Source: Serratia bockelmannii
GTDB lineage: Bacteria > Pseudomonadota > Gammaproteobacteria > Enterobacterales > Enterobacteriaceae
Length of the DNA stretch: 64,000 nt
NCBI RefSeq assembly: GCF_008011855.1
Contig: NZ_VOUX01000032.1
Location: 1-64,000, forward strand
Reading direction: 5' to 3'
Shown here: piece after piece, positions 38,820-48,275 of the stretch
How the letters are laid out: each line of letters begins with the position of its first letter
Position numbering within the stretch: position 1 is the stretch's first letter
Notes under the pieces: generated by a model
Databases searched by the model: none
What the model was told of the DNA's origin: nothing
Seen by the model: the letters and a program-made list of their open reading frames with translations, nothing else
Position numbers and translations under genes: made by a program

Positions 38820-39671
38820 ATGGATAACAATCACCAAAAATTCGATTCACAGTCGATTGCCAATCGGGTCAGGGAGCTGTTTTTACATTACGGGATTGGA
38901 AAACGTCAGCATGCCCGCGAGCTCAGCCGCATCTTGGATCTGAGTTTTTCACATGCGCACCGCAAACTGAAAGGGCAAAGCCCCTGGACGCTGGAACAGA
39001 TCAACAGCGTCGCGGCCGCGCTCGGAGAAACGCCGGCGGCGATCGCCGATTTGAGCGCCGAACACGAGACTCCCGAGCCAAACATGGCGCGCGATGCCAT
39101 CTTTGTCGTGGCGGGGGTGGCGATACCTTGCGTCGGGCACATCGGCGACGAGCTTCCTGCCGGGCGGCCGGCGGAATTTGTGGCGCTGCGCGTGGAAGGG
39201 CAGTGGCATATCTATCGCACCGATGAGGCGCCGGCAGGCCCGCGTTACGGCGTCGATCTGATCGAAATCCGGCCCGGCTTCGGCGACGACGAGCGGCTGA
39301 GCATCGCGGTATTGGACGATTCGCATCAGGCGGCCGATGAACTGGCCAAGTATCTGGGTGGCTGCGGGTTCAACGCGGTGGCGTTTTACGACGTCGACAG
39401 TTTCTGTCAGGCGTTGCAGCAAAGCCTGTTCGACGGTTACGTGGTGGACTGGTTGATCGGTGAGGAAACGGCGGATCGCTGTATCGCTACCATCCGCGCC
39501 TCCGACAATCCGGACGCGCCGGTACTGGTGCTGACCGGTGAACTGGGCACCGACCGACGCGAATCGGAAATCGCTCAGGCGATGCGCGAGTACGACGTGC
39601 TCGGCCCTTATGAAAAACCGGTGCGGCTCCATGTGATCGAAGCCGCACTGCAACGCTGTTTTAATCTTTAG
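38820..39671 (+). CDS. BetR-type response regulator: N-terminal HTH, C-terminal receiver
   Basis: 283 residues. The N-terminal 80 residues are a BetR-like HTH (ANRVRELFLHYGIGKRQHARELSRILDLSFSHAHRKLKG). A middle region of unclear function (about 90-155) contains GHIGDELPAGRPAEF. The C-terminal receiver (about 160-283) has the acidic pair in VLDDS, phospho-acceptor D210 (YVVDWLIG), T239 (VLVLTGE) and K266 (YEKPVR), so it should be phosphorylatable. The DNA-binding part comes before the receiver, the reverse of most response regulators. The gene overlaps the convergent hybrid kinase by 11 bp, its likely partner. Confidence 0.85.
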   Translation: MDNNHQKFDSQSIANRVRELFLHYGIGKRQHARELSRILDLSFSHAHRKLKGQSPWTLEQINSVAAALGETPAAIADLSAEHETPEPNMARDAIFVVAGVAIPCVGHIGDELPAGRPAEFVALRVEGQWHIYRTDEAPAGPRYGVDLIEIRPGFGDDERLSIAVLDDSHQAADELAKYLGGCGFNAVAFYDVDSFCQALQQSLFDGYVVDWLIGEETADRCIATIRASDNPDAPVLVLTGELGTDRRESEIAQAMREYDVLGPYEKPVRLHVIEAALQRCFNL

Positions 39672-41445
39672 CGGGGAACACCTCGGCCAGCGCGCTCGAC
39701 AGCGCATCCAGTCGAACCGGCTTCATCAGGTAGTTATCGAACAGGGCGCGCTGATCCGCCGTTAACTGCTCCGGCGTGTAGGCGCTGATGCCGATGATCG
39801 GCACATGGCGGTTGGGGCCGCGACGGTTGCGCAACTGCCTGGCCAGAGCAGCGCCGTCGATGCCCGGCATCTGCAAATCCAGCAACAGCGCATCGTAAGG
39901 ACGTCTGAGCAGCTTCTGCAGCGCGCGTTCCGGCGAGTCGCACAGTTCGTGCTGGTAACCCAGCTTGTCCAGCAGCGCCGCAAAGGCGTCACCCACCGAC
40001 TTGTTGTCATCCACCACCAGAACCTGCTGCGGCTTATGCTGCAGAGAGGCATTGGCAGCGGCGGGCTCGTCGGCACGTTCGTCTTCACTGATCTGCACCG
40101 GAATGCTGACGATAAAGGTGCTGCCCTTCTTGATTTCGCTGTACACCGTGATGGTGCCGTTGAGCAACGTCACCAGGCCGTGCACGATCGCCAACCCCAT
40201 CCCCACGCCGGCATACTGCTTGGTATGCGACTGATCCAACTGGGTAAAGGGCTTGAAGATCTGATCGAGCTGGTCTTTTTCGATACCGATGCCGGTGTCA
40301 GTCACTTCGATAATCAACGAACTGCCGCCCGGTTGGCGGCGCAGGCAGCTGTGCAGCGTAATGCTGCCGCTTTCGGTGTACTTGTAGGCGTTGGTCAGCA
40401 GGTTGACGATAATCTGCCGGATGCGCAGCGGATCGGAGTGCACCAGCAGGTGGCTGCATTCCACTTCACAGCTGAGTTTGACCTGTTCTTTGCGGGTCAG
40501 GGTGGCGATTTCGTTGGCGGTCTCCGCGATCAGCTTCTGCGCGTCGAACGGTACGATGCGCAATTCCATCATGCCGCTGTCGAGGTGCGCGTAGTCGGTC
40601 AGATCTTTCATCTGGCTTTCGATTTGCTGCGCGGCGGTCTCCAGCCGCTGGAAGGTGTCCGCATGCTCTGCCGACACCCGGGTATTCACCAGCACGTCGA
40701 TGGCCGACATCACGCTCTGCAATGAGGTGCGCAGCTCGTGGCCAATAGCGCCGAGGAAGGCGTTTTTGGTGCGCGTCGCTTTCTCCGCCTCAATCGCCTT
40801 GGCCTGTTGGCGAATGGTCAGCCGCTGCTGGCGGAACACGATCAGGGTGATGGCGATCAGCGCGATCACCGAGAACATGACGATCACCAGCCCATAGAAA
40901 ATAATGTGCCGCTTCTCGATGTAGTCCTCATAGGCGGCGGTGCGCTGCTTCACCTCGGCATGGTCGGTCAGGTTGGCCATTTCGATGGAGTAAGGCTTGA
41001 TGGCCTTCATGGCCGCGAAAACCTGGTCGAAGTCGATTTTCGGGCTGTCCAGCAGCTTATCGATGCGATCCATCTGCAGGCGCATCTGTTTGACCACTTC
41101 CGGGTAGCCCGGCTCGGCGTACAGCGGCTGGGTCGATTCGGAGACGGTTTCCAGCACGTAAAAACGCGAATAGAGGATTTCGAACCGCAGCCGCAGGTTG
41201 TCGTTGTCCACCTGCGGCGCGTGACTTTGCTGTTCGACCAGCGTGTCGAACTCCGCCAGCTTGATGGAGAACTTGGCGATCGACCAGGAGTAGTTCTCCT
41301 GCGTGCCGGCGATGGCATACAGCCCTTTCTTCGACAGGGTGGCGCTGTAGTAATAGAGCGTGACGGTCGAAGCCACTAAAAACAGCGCGGCAAAGATGGC
41401 CGGGATCGCCAGCCTGCTGCCGTTCTTAAAGGTCGTCAGCTTCAT
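39661..41445 (-). CDS. Hybrid sensor histidine kinase
   Basis: 594 residues. Two membrane segments (about 12-32 and 182-204) bracket a helical periplasmic sensor. HisKA follows with H236 (FLGAIGHELRT), then HATPase (VNLLTNAYKYTE, DTGIGIEKDQLDQIFKPF, GVGMGLAIV) and a C-terminal receiver with D523 (LLLDLQMPGIDG) and K575. It should autophosphorylate and pass phosphate through its receiver; an Hpt protein, not visible here, would be needed for a full relay. Its ATG overlaps the stop of the upstream periplasmic gene by four bases. Confidence 0.9.
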   Translation of the reverse strand: MKLTTFKNGSRLAIPAIFAALFLVASTVTLYYYSATLSKKGLYAIAGTQENYSWSIAKFSIKLAEFDTLVEQQSHAPQVDNDNLRLRFEILYSRFYVLETVSESTQPLYAEPGYPEVVKQMRLQMDRIDKLLDSPKIDFDQVFAAMKAIKPYSIEMANLTDHAEVKQRTAAYEDYIEKRHIIFYGLVIVMFSVIALIAITLIVFRQQRLTIRQQAKAIEAEKATRTKNAFLGAIGHELRTSLQSVMSAIDVLVNTRVSAEHADTFQRLETAAQQIESQMKDLTDYAHLDSGMMELRIVPFDAQKLIAETANEIATLTRKEQVKLSCEVECSHLLVHSDPLRIRQIIVNLLTNAYKYTESGSITLHSCLRRQPGGSSLIIEVTDTGIGIEKDQLDQIFKPFTQLDQSHTKQYAGVGMGLAIVHGLVTLLNGTITVYSEIKKGSTFIVSIPVQISEDERADEPAAANASLQHKPQQVLVVDDNKSVGDAFAALLDKLGYQHELCDSPERALQKLLRRPYDALLLDLQMPGIDGAALARQLRNRRGPNRHVPIIGISAYTPEQLTADQRALFDNYLMKPVRLDALSSALAEVFPAKD

Positions 41446-41936
41446 TTGATCACGATCCTGTCGACTTGCCAGATAAAGCGTGAATTGTACAACGGCGAGT
41501 TCAGTTCAGGCCCGGCGGCGTCACGCGGGTACACCAGGAACAGCGGGCCGAAGTTTCTGAGCTTCAGCATTTCCCCGTCCATCCTGTAGGCTAGGATCAT
41601 GTTGTATTTCGTGACGTCGGACAGCGGCACGTCGATGTAATAATCGTTCAGCGCGTAGAAAGTCAGCGTCTCGCCCTTGGCGCCGACGCGCTCCAGGATA
41701 TCGGCCACCGAAATCCCTTCGAATTTTCTCTGCGGCGTCCAGGACGTGGAGGTGGTGATGCTGCGCACCGGCATCGCCAACAGTTGTTTATCGGTGAACA
41801 GATAGCTTTTGTTGACCGGGTCGGTCACGTTGTCGATCTTGCCCGCCACTTCCAGGGTAAAGCTGAGGGCGCTGCTCTGGGCGATAATCAGGGCCACGCA
41901 GGCTATCGCAAGGGTTTTGCATAGTTTGAACAGCAT
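41442..41936 (-). CDS. Small periplasmic protein, molybdopterin-oxidoreductase-like domain
   Basis: 164 residues with a Sec signal (LAIACVALIIAQSSALS). The rest resembles the sulfite-oxidase-type domain at low similarity (EVAGKIDNVTDPVNKSYLFTDKQLLAMP, FEGISVADILERVGAK, FGPLFLVYPRD). It lacks the conserved cysteine region that ligates molybdenum, so it is probably not an enzyme. Overlap with the kinase gene (ATGA) suggests it is a periplasmic sensing accessory for that kinase. GGAGA precedes the ATG. Confidence 0.7.
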   Translation of the reverse strand: MLFKLCKTLAIACVALIIAQSSALSFTLEVAGKIDNVTDPVNKSYLFTDKQLLAMPVRSITTSTSWTPQRKFEGISVADILERVGAKGETLTFYALNDYYIDVPLSDVTKYNMILAYRMDGEMLKLRNFGPLFLVYPRDAAGPELNSPLYNSRFIWQVDRIVIK

Positions 41937-42097
41937 CGGTGTTCTCCAGAGGCGCGGGGAGGTTGTATCAGTCCCGCTAATTTATCAGGCAGAATAATGG
42001 CAGAAAAAGCAGGCGGGTGCGAAGGGAATAGTAAACCGCACAAAAAGAACAGGTCTGGGTCGGTCGGCCCGTGCGCGTAACCTTTCCCTTCCGTTTG

Positions 42098-43447
42098 TCA
42101 GCCGTTCCGATGTGCTTTCAACAGCTGGGCCAGCTGCGTCAGGCCTGCCGTTAGCTCGTCCAGTGAGGGGGAACCCAGGCATAGGCGAATGCCCGATTCA
42201 CTTTCGCCGTCATTGACCATGACCGCGGCCGGCGGCGTGACTTTAACGCCCGCCAACGCGGCGGCGGCGGCCACAGGCTCGGCGGTTTCGCGCGGCATCG
42301 GCAGCCAGACATGGTAAGCGTCGGGATGCGATACGCATTCGTCGGCATCGAATATCGAGGTAGCCAGATGCACTCTTCGCTGAGCCTCATGGCGCAACGC
42401 TTGCGGTATCGCCTCGATTGCGCCGCTGGACAACCACTCCCCCACCACGGCGCAAGACAGTGGCGAAGGTGCGAAGGGAATATCTTGCAAGGCTTCTTCC
42501 GCCGCGGTTTGCATGTCGGGCGGTAGAGTCAGCATACCGATCCGCAACCCCGGGCCGAGCGTTTTCGACAGGCCATTGACATGGAACACCCGCTCGGGTG
42601 CCAACGTCGCGAGCGCAGGCACTGCTGAATGCCCTAGGGCATACACGCCATCCTCGATGATCCAGACATTCGCCTGCCGGCATATCTCGACGATAGCCCG
42701 CCTGCGCTCGGCGCTCATGGTGGCGGTCGTCGGGTTATGCAGCGTCGGTGTCAGATAGACCGCAAGATGGCCGGAGGAGACGCGCTCGAGCGCGCTCGCC
42801 AGCGCCTGCGGCACCATGCCTTGCGCATCGATCTCCACGCCGATCAGGCGATGGCCTTTACGTCGGGCCAGCGCGATCGCGCCGGGGTAGGTCAGCCTCT
42901 CGGTCAGTATCGTCCCGCGTGGCCCGCAGGCCAGGTCAAATGCCAACGAAATCGCCTGACGGGCATTGCTGGTCAGCGCCAGGTGCGACGGTTCGATCGT
43001 GACGCCGGCGTTTTCCAGCCAGCGGGCCAACAGACGCCGATGTTCCAAGTGCCCGGTCGGAGGGGAATAGAGGTTCAGATGATCTGCATCCATTTTCCGT
43101 GCGATGCCGGCCAGCGTGCGTGCCAGCAAACGGTCAGTCAGCATCGCCGGCGGCGCATTGGACGAGAGATCGATTTCACGTTCTTCACGGGCGCGGCGGA
43201 TCGCCACGAACATCCCGCGCCCCTTCACGCTGCGGACCAGCCCGCGTCGTTCCAGGATGGCGTAGGCTTTGGTCACCGTGCCCAGACCGATCGCCAATTG
43301 CCAGGCGAGGGGGCGGTGTGCCGGCAAACGATCGCCTCCTTGCAGCTTGCCCTCGATAATGTCGTCAGCCAACGCCAGCACCAGCCGTTCGACGGTAGTG
43401 GCTTCCACGTTGGCCAGGCGGGGTTGCCAGGGGGATTGAAGCCGCAT
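42098..43447 (-). CDS. MocR/PdxR-type regulator (GntR HTH + aminotransferase fold)
   Basis: 449 residues. The N-terminal GntR winged HTH is VLALADDIIEGKLQGGDRLPAHRPLAWQLAIGLGTVTKAYAILERRGLV. A fold-type I aminotransferase-like domain follows, with the PLP lysine in HVNGLSKTLGPGLRIG and the aspartate in IIEDGVYAL. MocR proteins use PLP as a sensing cofactor rather than as a catalyst. I chose the ATG at 43447 with GGAGAG upstream; a frame to 43486 would run through the palindrome. It is divergent from the LysE exporter gene, its probable target. Confidence 0.9.
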   Translation of the reverse strand: MRLQSPWQPRLANVEATTVERLVLALADDIIEGKLQGGDRLPAHRPLAWQLAIGLGTVTKAYAILERRGLVRSVKGRGMFVAIRRAREEREIDLSSNAPPAMLTDRLLARTLAGIARKMDADHLNLYSPPTGHLEHRRLLARWLENAGVTIEPSHLALTSNARQAISLAFDLACGPRGTILTERLTYPGAIALARRKGHRLIGVEIDAQGMVPQALASALERVSSGHLAVYLTPTLHNPTTATMSAERRRAIVEICRQANVWIIEDGVYALGHSAVPALATLAPERVFHVNGLSKTLGPGLRIGMLTLPPDMQTAAEEALQDIPFAPSPLSCAVVGEWLSSGAIEAIPQALRHEAQRRVHLATSIFDADECVSHPDAYHVWLPMPRETAEPVAAAAALAGVKVTPPAAVMVNDGESESGIRLCLGSPSLDELTAGLTQLAQLLKAHRNG

Positions 43448-43469
43448 GGTCGCTCTCCGGAGAAAGAAT

Positions 43470-43489
43470 ATAGTGTCACGTGACACTAT
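43470..43489. promoter_or_regulatory. Perfect 20-bp palindrome between MocR and LysE genes
   Basis: ATAGTGTCACGTGACACTAT, symmetric at every position, 22 bp before the MocR-type start and about 100 bp before the exporter. It is the best candidate operator in this divergent region. Confidence 0.65.
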
Positions 43490-43586
43490 TTAAATAGGCG
43501 AAAAGTGTAACACATACTATGTTGGTGAGGAGTCCCGGCGTTTTCAACAACGGCTCGGCCGTAAGGCGGGCCAGCGGAGTTTTTCC

Positions 43587-44216
43587 ATGATGGTCAGTCA
43601 GCTTGCATTGGTTTACGGCGCCTATCTCCTCGCTACCGCCAGCCCCGGCCCCAGCAACATGGCGATCATGGGCGTGGCGATGCGTGACGGCCGCAGGCCC
43701 GCATTGGTGCTGGCCGCCGGCGTGATGACCGGATCGCTGTGCTGGGCGATGTTGGCCGCGACCGGCCTTTCCGCCGTGTTGGCCACGTATGCGCAGGCGC
43801 TGTGGACCATCAAAATCGTTGGCGGCGTGTATATGCTGTATCTGGCGCTGCGCGCTGGAAAGTCCGCGTTACGGACGTCCGCCGCGGCGCCGGGCATGGC
43901 CGCAGGGCGCGATGCGCGGCCTTATCGGGCGCTTTATCGGCAGGGCGTGCTGATGCACCTCGGCAATCCCAAGGCCATCATGTCCTGGATGGCGATCATG
44001 TCGCTGGGATTGCGGCAAGGCGCGCCTGAGCAGGTTTTACCGGCAATTATTGGCGGTTGCGCGCTGCTCGGCGTGACGATTTTCGGGGGGTATGCCCTGC
44101 TGTTCTCAACGGCGCCGATGATCGCGTTTTACACCCGGGTGAGGCGCTGGATTGAAGGAACGCTTGCGCTGCTGTTCGCTTTGGCGGGCCTGGAGCTGTT
44201 GATATCGCGGGGGTAA
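43587..44216 (+). CDS. LysE/RhtB family amino acid exporter
   Basis: 209 residues with six likely membrane segments and the family signature PGPSNMAIMGVAMRDGRRPALVLAAGVMTG near the N-terminus, plus GNPKAIMSWMAI in the middle. The family exports amino acids or their analogues; the substrate cannot be read. It is the first gene of a rightward group with the PhzF-like and DinB-like genes, under a divergent MocR-type regulator. Confidence 0.9.
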   Translation: MMVSQLALVYGAYLLATASPGPSNMAIMGVAMRDGRRPALVLAAGVMTGSLCWAMLAATGLSAVLATYAQALWTIKIVGGVYMLYLALRAGKSALRTSAAAPGMAAGRDARPYRALYRQGVLMHLGNPKAIMSWMAIMSLGLRQGAPEQVLPAIIGGCALLGVTIFGGYALLFSTAPMIAFYTRVRRWIEGTLALLFALAGLELLISRG

Positions 44217-44249
44217 TGAACGCCCGGCGTTAACCTGAGGAGAGAAGCG

Positions 44250-45101
44250 ATGGTTTTTGGCATGCAGATGGTGGATGTCTTTGGCGCCGGGCCGCTTGCC
44301 GGCAATCCGTTGGCGGTGATCACGGGCGCCGGAGCGTTGTCGACGGAAGACATGCAGTGTTTGACGCGTTGGTTCAACCTGTCGGAGACGGCCTTTTTGC
44401 TGCCGCCGACGCACCCCCAGGCGGATTACCGGGTGCGGATATTCACCCTGGATCGTGAAATGCCGTTTGCCGGACACCCGACGCTGGGCAGTTGTCATGC
44501 CTGGCTCACTGCGGAGGGGATGCCGCGCAATAGGGCGGAGATCATCCAGGAGTGTGGGGCGGGCTTGGTGAGCGTTCGCCGCGAGGCAGGACGGCTGTGT
44601 TTTGCCGCGCCGCCGTTGATTCGCTCCGGGGCGCCCTCAGAAGAGACGTTGGCCGACGCGCTGCAGTTTTTAGGTATCGCGCCTGAGGAGGCGCTCGATG
44701 CCGCCTGGATCGATAACGGTCCGGGGTGGCTGGGGATCCGGCTGGCCAGCGCTGAGCGGGTACTTTCCCTGACGCCGGCGAGAAGCTGGCCGCGCAGAGT
44801 GGACATTGGCGTCGTCGGCCCACATGCCGATGGTGACGCAGCCTTCGAAGTTCGCGCCTTTTTGAGCGATCATCTTGGCGCTATCGTCGAAGATCCGGTC
44901 ACCGGCAGCCTCAATGCCTCGCTGGCCCAGTGGTTGTTCGCAAGCGGCGTGGTCAGCGGTGGCTATATCGCCGCCCAGGGCCGCTGCCGTGGGCGCAACG
45001 GGCGCGTGCATATCACCCGCGACGAGAGCGGCCGGATTTGGGTGGGCGGCAATACGCGCACTCAGGTCGAAGGGCGGCTGCAAGGGATTGGCACGGCGTA
45101 G
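44250..45101 (+). CDS. PhzF family isomerase
   Basis: 283 residues with the two-fold PhzF/diaminopimelate epimerase-like fold. The catalytic glutamate is E46 (NLSETAFLLPP). FTLDREMPFAGHPTLGS supplies the His/Gly loop and EDPVTGSLNASLAQWL the second half. Apart from PhzF of phenazine synthesis, most members have unknown substrates, and no phenazine genes are here. It starts 33 bp after the exporter with GAGGAGAG upstream, probably co-transcribed. Confidence 0.9.
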   Translation: MVFGMQMVDVFGAGPLAGNPLAVITGAGALSTEDMQCLTRWFNLSETAFLLPPTHPQADYRVRIFTLDREMPFAGHPTLGSCHAWLTAEGMPRNRAEIIQECGAGLVSVRREAGRLCFAAPPLIRSGAPSEETLADALQFLGIAPEEALDAAWIDNGPGWLGIRLASAERVLSLTPARSWPRRVDIGVVGPHADGDAAFEVRAFLSDHLGAIVEDPVTGSLNASLAQWLFASGVVSGGYIAAQGRCRGRNGRVHITRDESGRIWVGGNTRTQVEGRLQGIGTA

Positions 45102-45170
45102 AAAGCGTCGCCGCACTGCGTGCGGCTGAACGGAATATCGATTTTCATCCGATGATAAGGAGTGAACAGT

Positions 45171-45737
45171 ATGTCTGCGATGCCACCAAACGATACCCCC
45201 GTCGAAGCTGATATTACGCAGCCGACGACGGTCACCGAAACGTTGAAAATGCTGGTACGTTACAAAGCGTGGGCGAATGCGCTGACCTTTGACACCGTGA
45301 TGTCCTTGCCGGCCGGTGAAGCCTTACGGCAGCGGCCGACCCGTTTTGGCAATATGGTGCATACCTTAAATCATGTGTACGTGGTGGACGATATCTTCAG
45401 GCACCATCTGCAAGGTCGAAAACATGGCTACCTCGCGCGCAACACCGAGCAAACGCCTGCGCTTGACGACTTGCGGTGTGCGGTGGAGGAAATGGACCGC
45501 TGGTATATCGAACAGGTGGACAACTGGTCACCCGAGGCGCTGGCGCAGGTGGTACATTTCGAGTTCGTCGGCGGGGGGGAAGGCCGGATGACGCGCCAGG
45601 AAATCGTGCTGCATGTCGTCAACCACGCTACCTATCATCGCGGTTTTGTCGGCGATATGCTCTATCAAGTACCCTTCGCCTCGCCGGCGAACGATTTGCC
45701 GGTGTTTCTTCGCGATCATTACCGCCGGGCGCGGTGA
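45171..45737 (+). CDS. DinB-family protein
   Basis: 188 residues forming a four-helix DinB/YfiT-like bundle. The metal-binding histidine pattern is visible: NHVYVVDDIF and later HVVNHATYHRG. Members include bacillithiol and mycothiol transferases and many proteins of unknown function. The ATG at 45171 has AAGGAG eight bases upstream; a GTG at 45162 overlaps that site and is unlikely. Transcribed after the PhzF-like gene. Confidence 0.85.
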   Translation: MSAMPPNDTPVEADITQPTTVTETLKMLVRYKAWANALTFDTVMSLPAGEALRQRPTRFGNMVHTLNHVYVVDDIFRHHLQGRKHGYLARNTEQTPALDDLRCAVEEMDRWYIEQVDNWSPEALAQVVHFEFVGGGEGRMTRQEIVLHVVNHATYHRGFVGDMLYQVPFASPANDLPVFLRDHYRRAR

Positions 45738-45753
45738 GGCGAGCGAGAGAAAT

Positions 45754-45782
45754 AAAAAAGCCAGACGCTTTCGCGCCTGGCC
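45754..45782 (-). terminator. gorA terminator
   Basis: On the minus strand: stem CCAGGCGC / GCGTCTGG with a GAAA tetraloop, followed by T6. It lies between the convergent DinB-like gene and gorA. Confidence 0.85.
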
Positions 45783-45814
45783 TGTTACGCGCCGAAACCC
45801 GGCGAAGTTGCGCC

Positions 45815-47167
45815 TCAGCGCATGGTGACGAACTCTTCCGCCGCGGTCGGGTGGATCGCCACGGTGTTGTCGAAGTCCTTCTTGGTGGCGCCCATCTTCA
45901 CTGCCACCGCGAAGCCCTGCAGGATTTCATCCATGCCGAAGCCGATGCCGTGCAGGCCGACGATCTTCTCTTCTTTACCCGCGCACACCAGCTTCATGCG
46001 GCACGGCTGACGGTGCTGCGTGACGGCGCTGTACATGGCGGTGAAGGAGGACTTGTACACCTTCACGTTGTCCGCGCCGAATTTCTCGATGGCTTCCGGC
46101 TCGGTCAGGCCGACGGTGCCGATCGGCGGGTGGCTGAATACCACGGTGGCGATGTTGCTGTAATCCAGGTGTTCGTCCGGCTTGTTGTTGAACAGGCGCT
46201 CGGACAGGCGGCGGCCGGCGGCCACGGCGACCGGGGTCAGCTCTACCGCGCCGGTGTTGTCGCCCACGGCGTAGATGCCTTTGACGTTGGTGTTCTGGAA
46301 CTTATCGACGTCAATGTAGCCTTGCTCGTTGGTCTTCACCCCGGTAACGCCAAGGTTCAGGTTGTTGGTCGCCGGTTCGCGGCCGATGGCCCAAATCAGG
46401 CAGTCGACGGTGAATGCTTGGCCGTTTTCCAACTGCAGCGTCAGGCTGCCGTCGGCGTTCTTGACGATCGCTTTCGGCACCGATTCGGTGTGCAGGCTCG
46501 GCCCTTCGGTGTTCATCACTTCCACCAGGGTTTCGACGATCATCGGATCGAAGCTGCGCAGCGGCGCGTGCTTGCGCACGAACAGGTGCGTTTCCGCGCC
46601 CAGCGCGTTCAGCACGCCGGCGATCTCCACGGCGATATAGCCGGCGCCGACTACGGCGACGCGCTTCGGCATGGCGTCCAGCTCAAAGAAGCCGTCGGAG
46701 TCGATGCCGTATTCCGCACCCGGAATAGCCGGATGGCTCGGGCGGCCGCCGGTGGCGATCAGGATGTGGTCGGCGGTGATGGTCTCGCCGTTCACTTCCA
46801 CGGTGTGCGCATCCACGAAGCGCGCGAAGCCTTTGATCACGTCGACCTTGTTCTTGCCCAGCACGTTATCGTAGGAGTTGTGGATGCGATCGATATAGGC
46901 GGTGCGGTTGGCGACCAGCTTCTTCCAGTCGAAGGCGTTGACGGTGGTGTCGAAGCCGTAGTCCGGGCCGTACTGATGGATGGCCTCGGCGATCTGCGCC
47001 GCGTGCCACATGACTTTTTTCGGTACACAACCCACGTTTACACAGGTGCCGCCCAGCTCTTTGGCTTCAATCAGCGCACACTTTTGGCCATACATGGCTG
47101 CCCGGTTGATCGATGCGATACCGCCGCTGCCGCCGCCAATTGCTAGATAATCGTAATGTTTCGTCAT
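45815..47167 (-). CDS. gorA: Glutathione reductase
   Basis: 450 residues, as in E. coli. It reduces oxidised glutathione with NADPH. The FAD motif is [17 protein letters not shown], the redox disulfide is C42/C47 in [13 protein letters not shown], the NADPH site is [17 protein letters not shown], and the C-terminal [10 protein letters not shown] holds the catalytic histidine. Followed downstream by its own terminator. The gorA-rlmJ-prlC order is that of E. coli. Confidence 0.98.
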   Translation of the reverse strand: MTKHYDYLAIGGGSGGIASINRAAMYGQKCALIEAKELGGTCVNVGCVPKKVMWHAAQIAEAIHQYGPDYGFDTTVNAFDWKKLVANRTAYIDRIHNSYDNVLGKNKVDVIKGFARFVDAHTVEVNGETITADHILIATGGRPSHPAIPGAEYGIDSDGFFELDAMPKRVAVVGAGYIAVEIAGVLNALGAETHLFVRKHAPLRSFDPMIVETLVEVMNTEGPSLHTESVPKAIVKNADGSLTLQLENGQAFTVDCLIWAIGREPATNNLNLGVTGVKTNEQGYIDVDKFQNTNVKGIYAVGDNTGAVELTPVAVAAGRRLSERLFNNKPDEHLDYSNIATVVFSHPPIGTVGLTEPEAIEKFGADNVKVYKSSFTAMYSAVTQHRQPCRMKLVCAGKEEKIVGLHGIGFGMDEILQGFAVAVKMGATKKDFDNTVAIHPTAAEEFVTMR

Positions 47168-47266
47168 CTGGGATTTCCATGAGTTGTGAATTTGAAGAGG
47201 GTAAGAGTTTAACGCCTGACCGGGGTTTGTCGCAAAGATTGCGTCGATGGCTGCGATAGGTGGACG

Positions 47267-47290
47267 CAGGGCGCGGCAAACCGCGCCCTG
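47267..47290 (-). other. Strong hairpin after rlmJ
   Basis: Perfect ten-base stem CAGGGCGCGG / CCGCGCCCTG with a four-base loop, eight bases beyond the rlmJ stop. It lacks a T run, so it probably protects the mRNA end or gives weak termination. Confidence 0.55.
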
Positions 47291-47297
47291 ATGGGGA

Positions 47298-48140
47298 TTA
47301 TTCTGGTACCACCCAGTTCACCAGATGGTGACCGATGCCCGACGGCACCAGCACCTTGTGCAGCCACGGCAGCACGTTTTTCATCTGCTGTTCCAGCTTC
47401 CACGGCGGGTTGATGACGATCATGCCGGAGGCGGTCATGCCGCGCTGATCGCTGTCGGGTTTCACCGCCAACTCGATCTGCAGGATGCGGCGAATGCCGG
47501 TGGCTTCCAGATCGCGCAGCATGCGTTTGATCTGCTGGCGCATCACCACCGGGTACCACAGCGCATAGGTGCCGGTGGCGAAACGCTTGTAGCCTTCCTG
47601 AATGCCTTTGACCACGTCCTGGTAATCGGTCTTCATTTCATACGGCGGGTCCATCAGGATCAGGCCGCGGCGCGACAGGGGCGGCAGCTGGGATTTCAGC
47701 TGCTGATAGCCGTCGGCGCGCTGCACTTTGGCGCGCTCGTCTTTCTGGAACTCGCTGCGCAGCAGCGGGTAGTCGCTCGGGTGCAGCTCGGTCAGGTGAA
47801 TTTTGTCCTGTGGGCGCAGCAGCTGGCGGGCGATCAGCGGCGAGCCGGGATAGTAGCGTAGCGTGCCGGAACGGTTAAAGTTGTGCACCACGCTCATGTA
47901 GGCCGCCAGCTCTTCCGGCAGATCGTCGCGTTGCCACAGCAAGCCGATGCCTTCCAGGTATTCGCCGGTGCGCTCGGCGTGTTCGCCGCTGAGCTGATAA
48001 CGGCCCGCGCCCGAGTGGGTATCCAGATACAGGAACGGCTTCTCTTTTTCCTTCAGCGACTCGATGATCAGGCTCTGAACGGTGTGTTTGAGCACGTCGG
48101 CGTGGTTGCCGGCGTGGAAACTGTGGCGATAACTTAACAT
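47298..48140 (-). CDS. rlmJ: 23S rRNA A2030 N6-methyltransferase
   Basis: 280 residues, exactly the E. coli length, starting [19 protein letters not shown]. It methylates A2030 of 23S rRNA using S-adenosylmethionine. The catalytic DPPY motif is in [15 protein letters not shown]. The ATG at 48140 was chosen by homology; the longer frame to 48206 is not conserved. Its ribosome site is weak. Confidence 0.97.
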   Translation of the reverse strand: MLSYRHSFHAGNHADVLKHTVQSLIIESLKEKEKPFLYLDTHSGAGRYQLSGEHAERTGEYLEGIGLLWQRDDLPEELAAYMSVVHNFNRSGTLRYYPGSPLIARQLLRPQDKIHLTELHPSDYPLLRSEFQKDERAKVQRADGYQQLKSQLPPLSRRGLILMDPPYEMKTDYQDVVKGIQEGYKRFATGTYALWYPVVMRQQIKRMLRDLEATGIRRILQIELAVKPDSDQRGMTASGMIVINPPWKLEQQMKNVLPWLHKVLVPSGIGHHLVNWVVPE

Positions 48141-48275
48141 GACGGGTGGCGGTTCCTTGTGCTCCGCAGACGGAGCATTCAATGCAATAAGGCTTATAAT
48201 CTGCACAGTATAAACTGTCTGGCCGGGAAAAACCGGACTCCGTTGCCGCAGACGTTAACAGAAAGGGACAGGACG

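Noticed and set aside
38575-38850. 91-codon minus-strand frame in the gap before the BetR-type gene
   Set aside because: Composition is that of AT-rich noncoding DNA, and it overlaps the start of the well-supported regulator gene.
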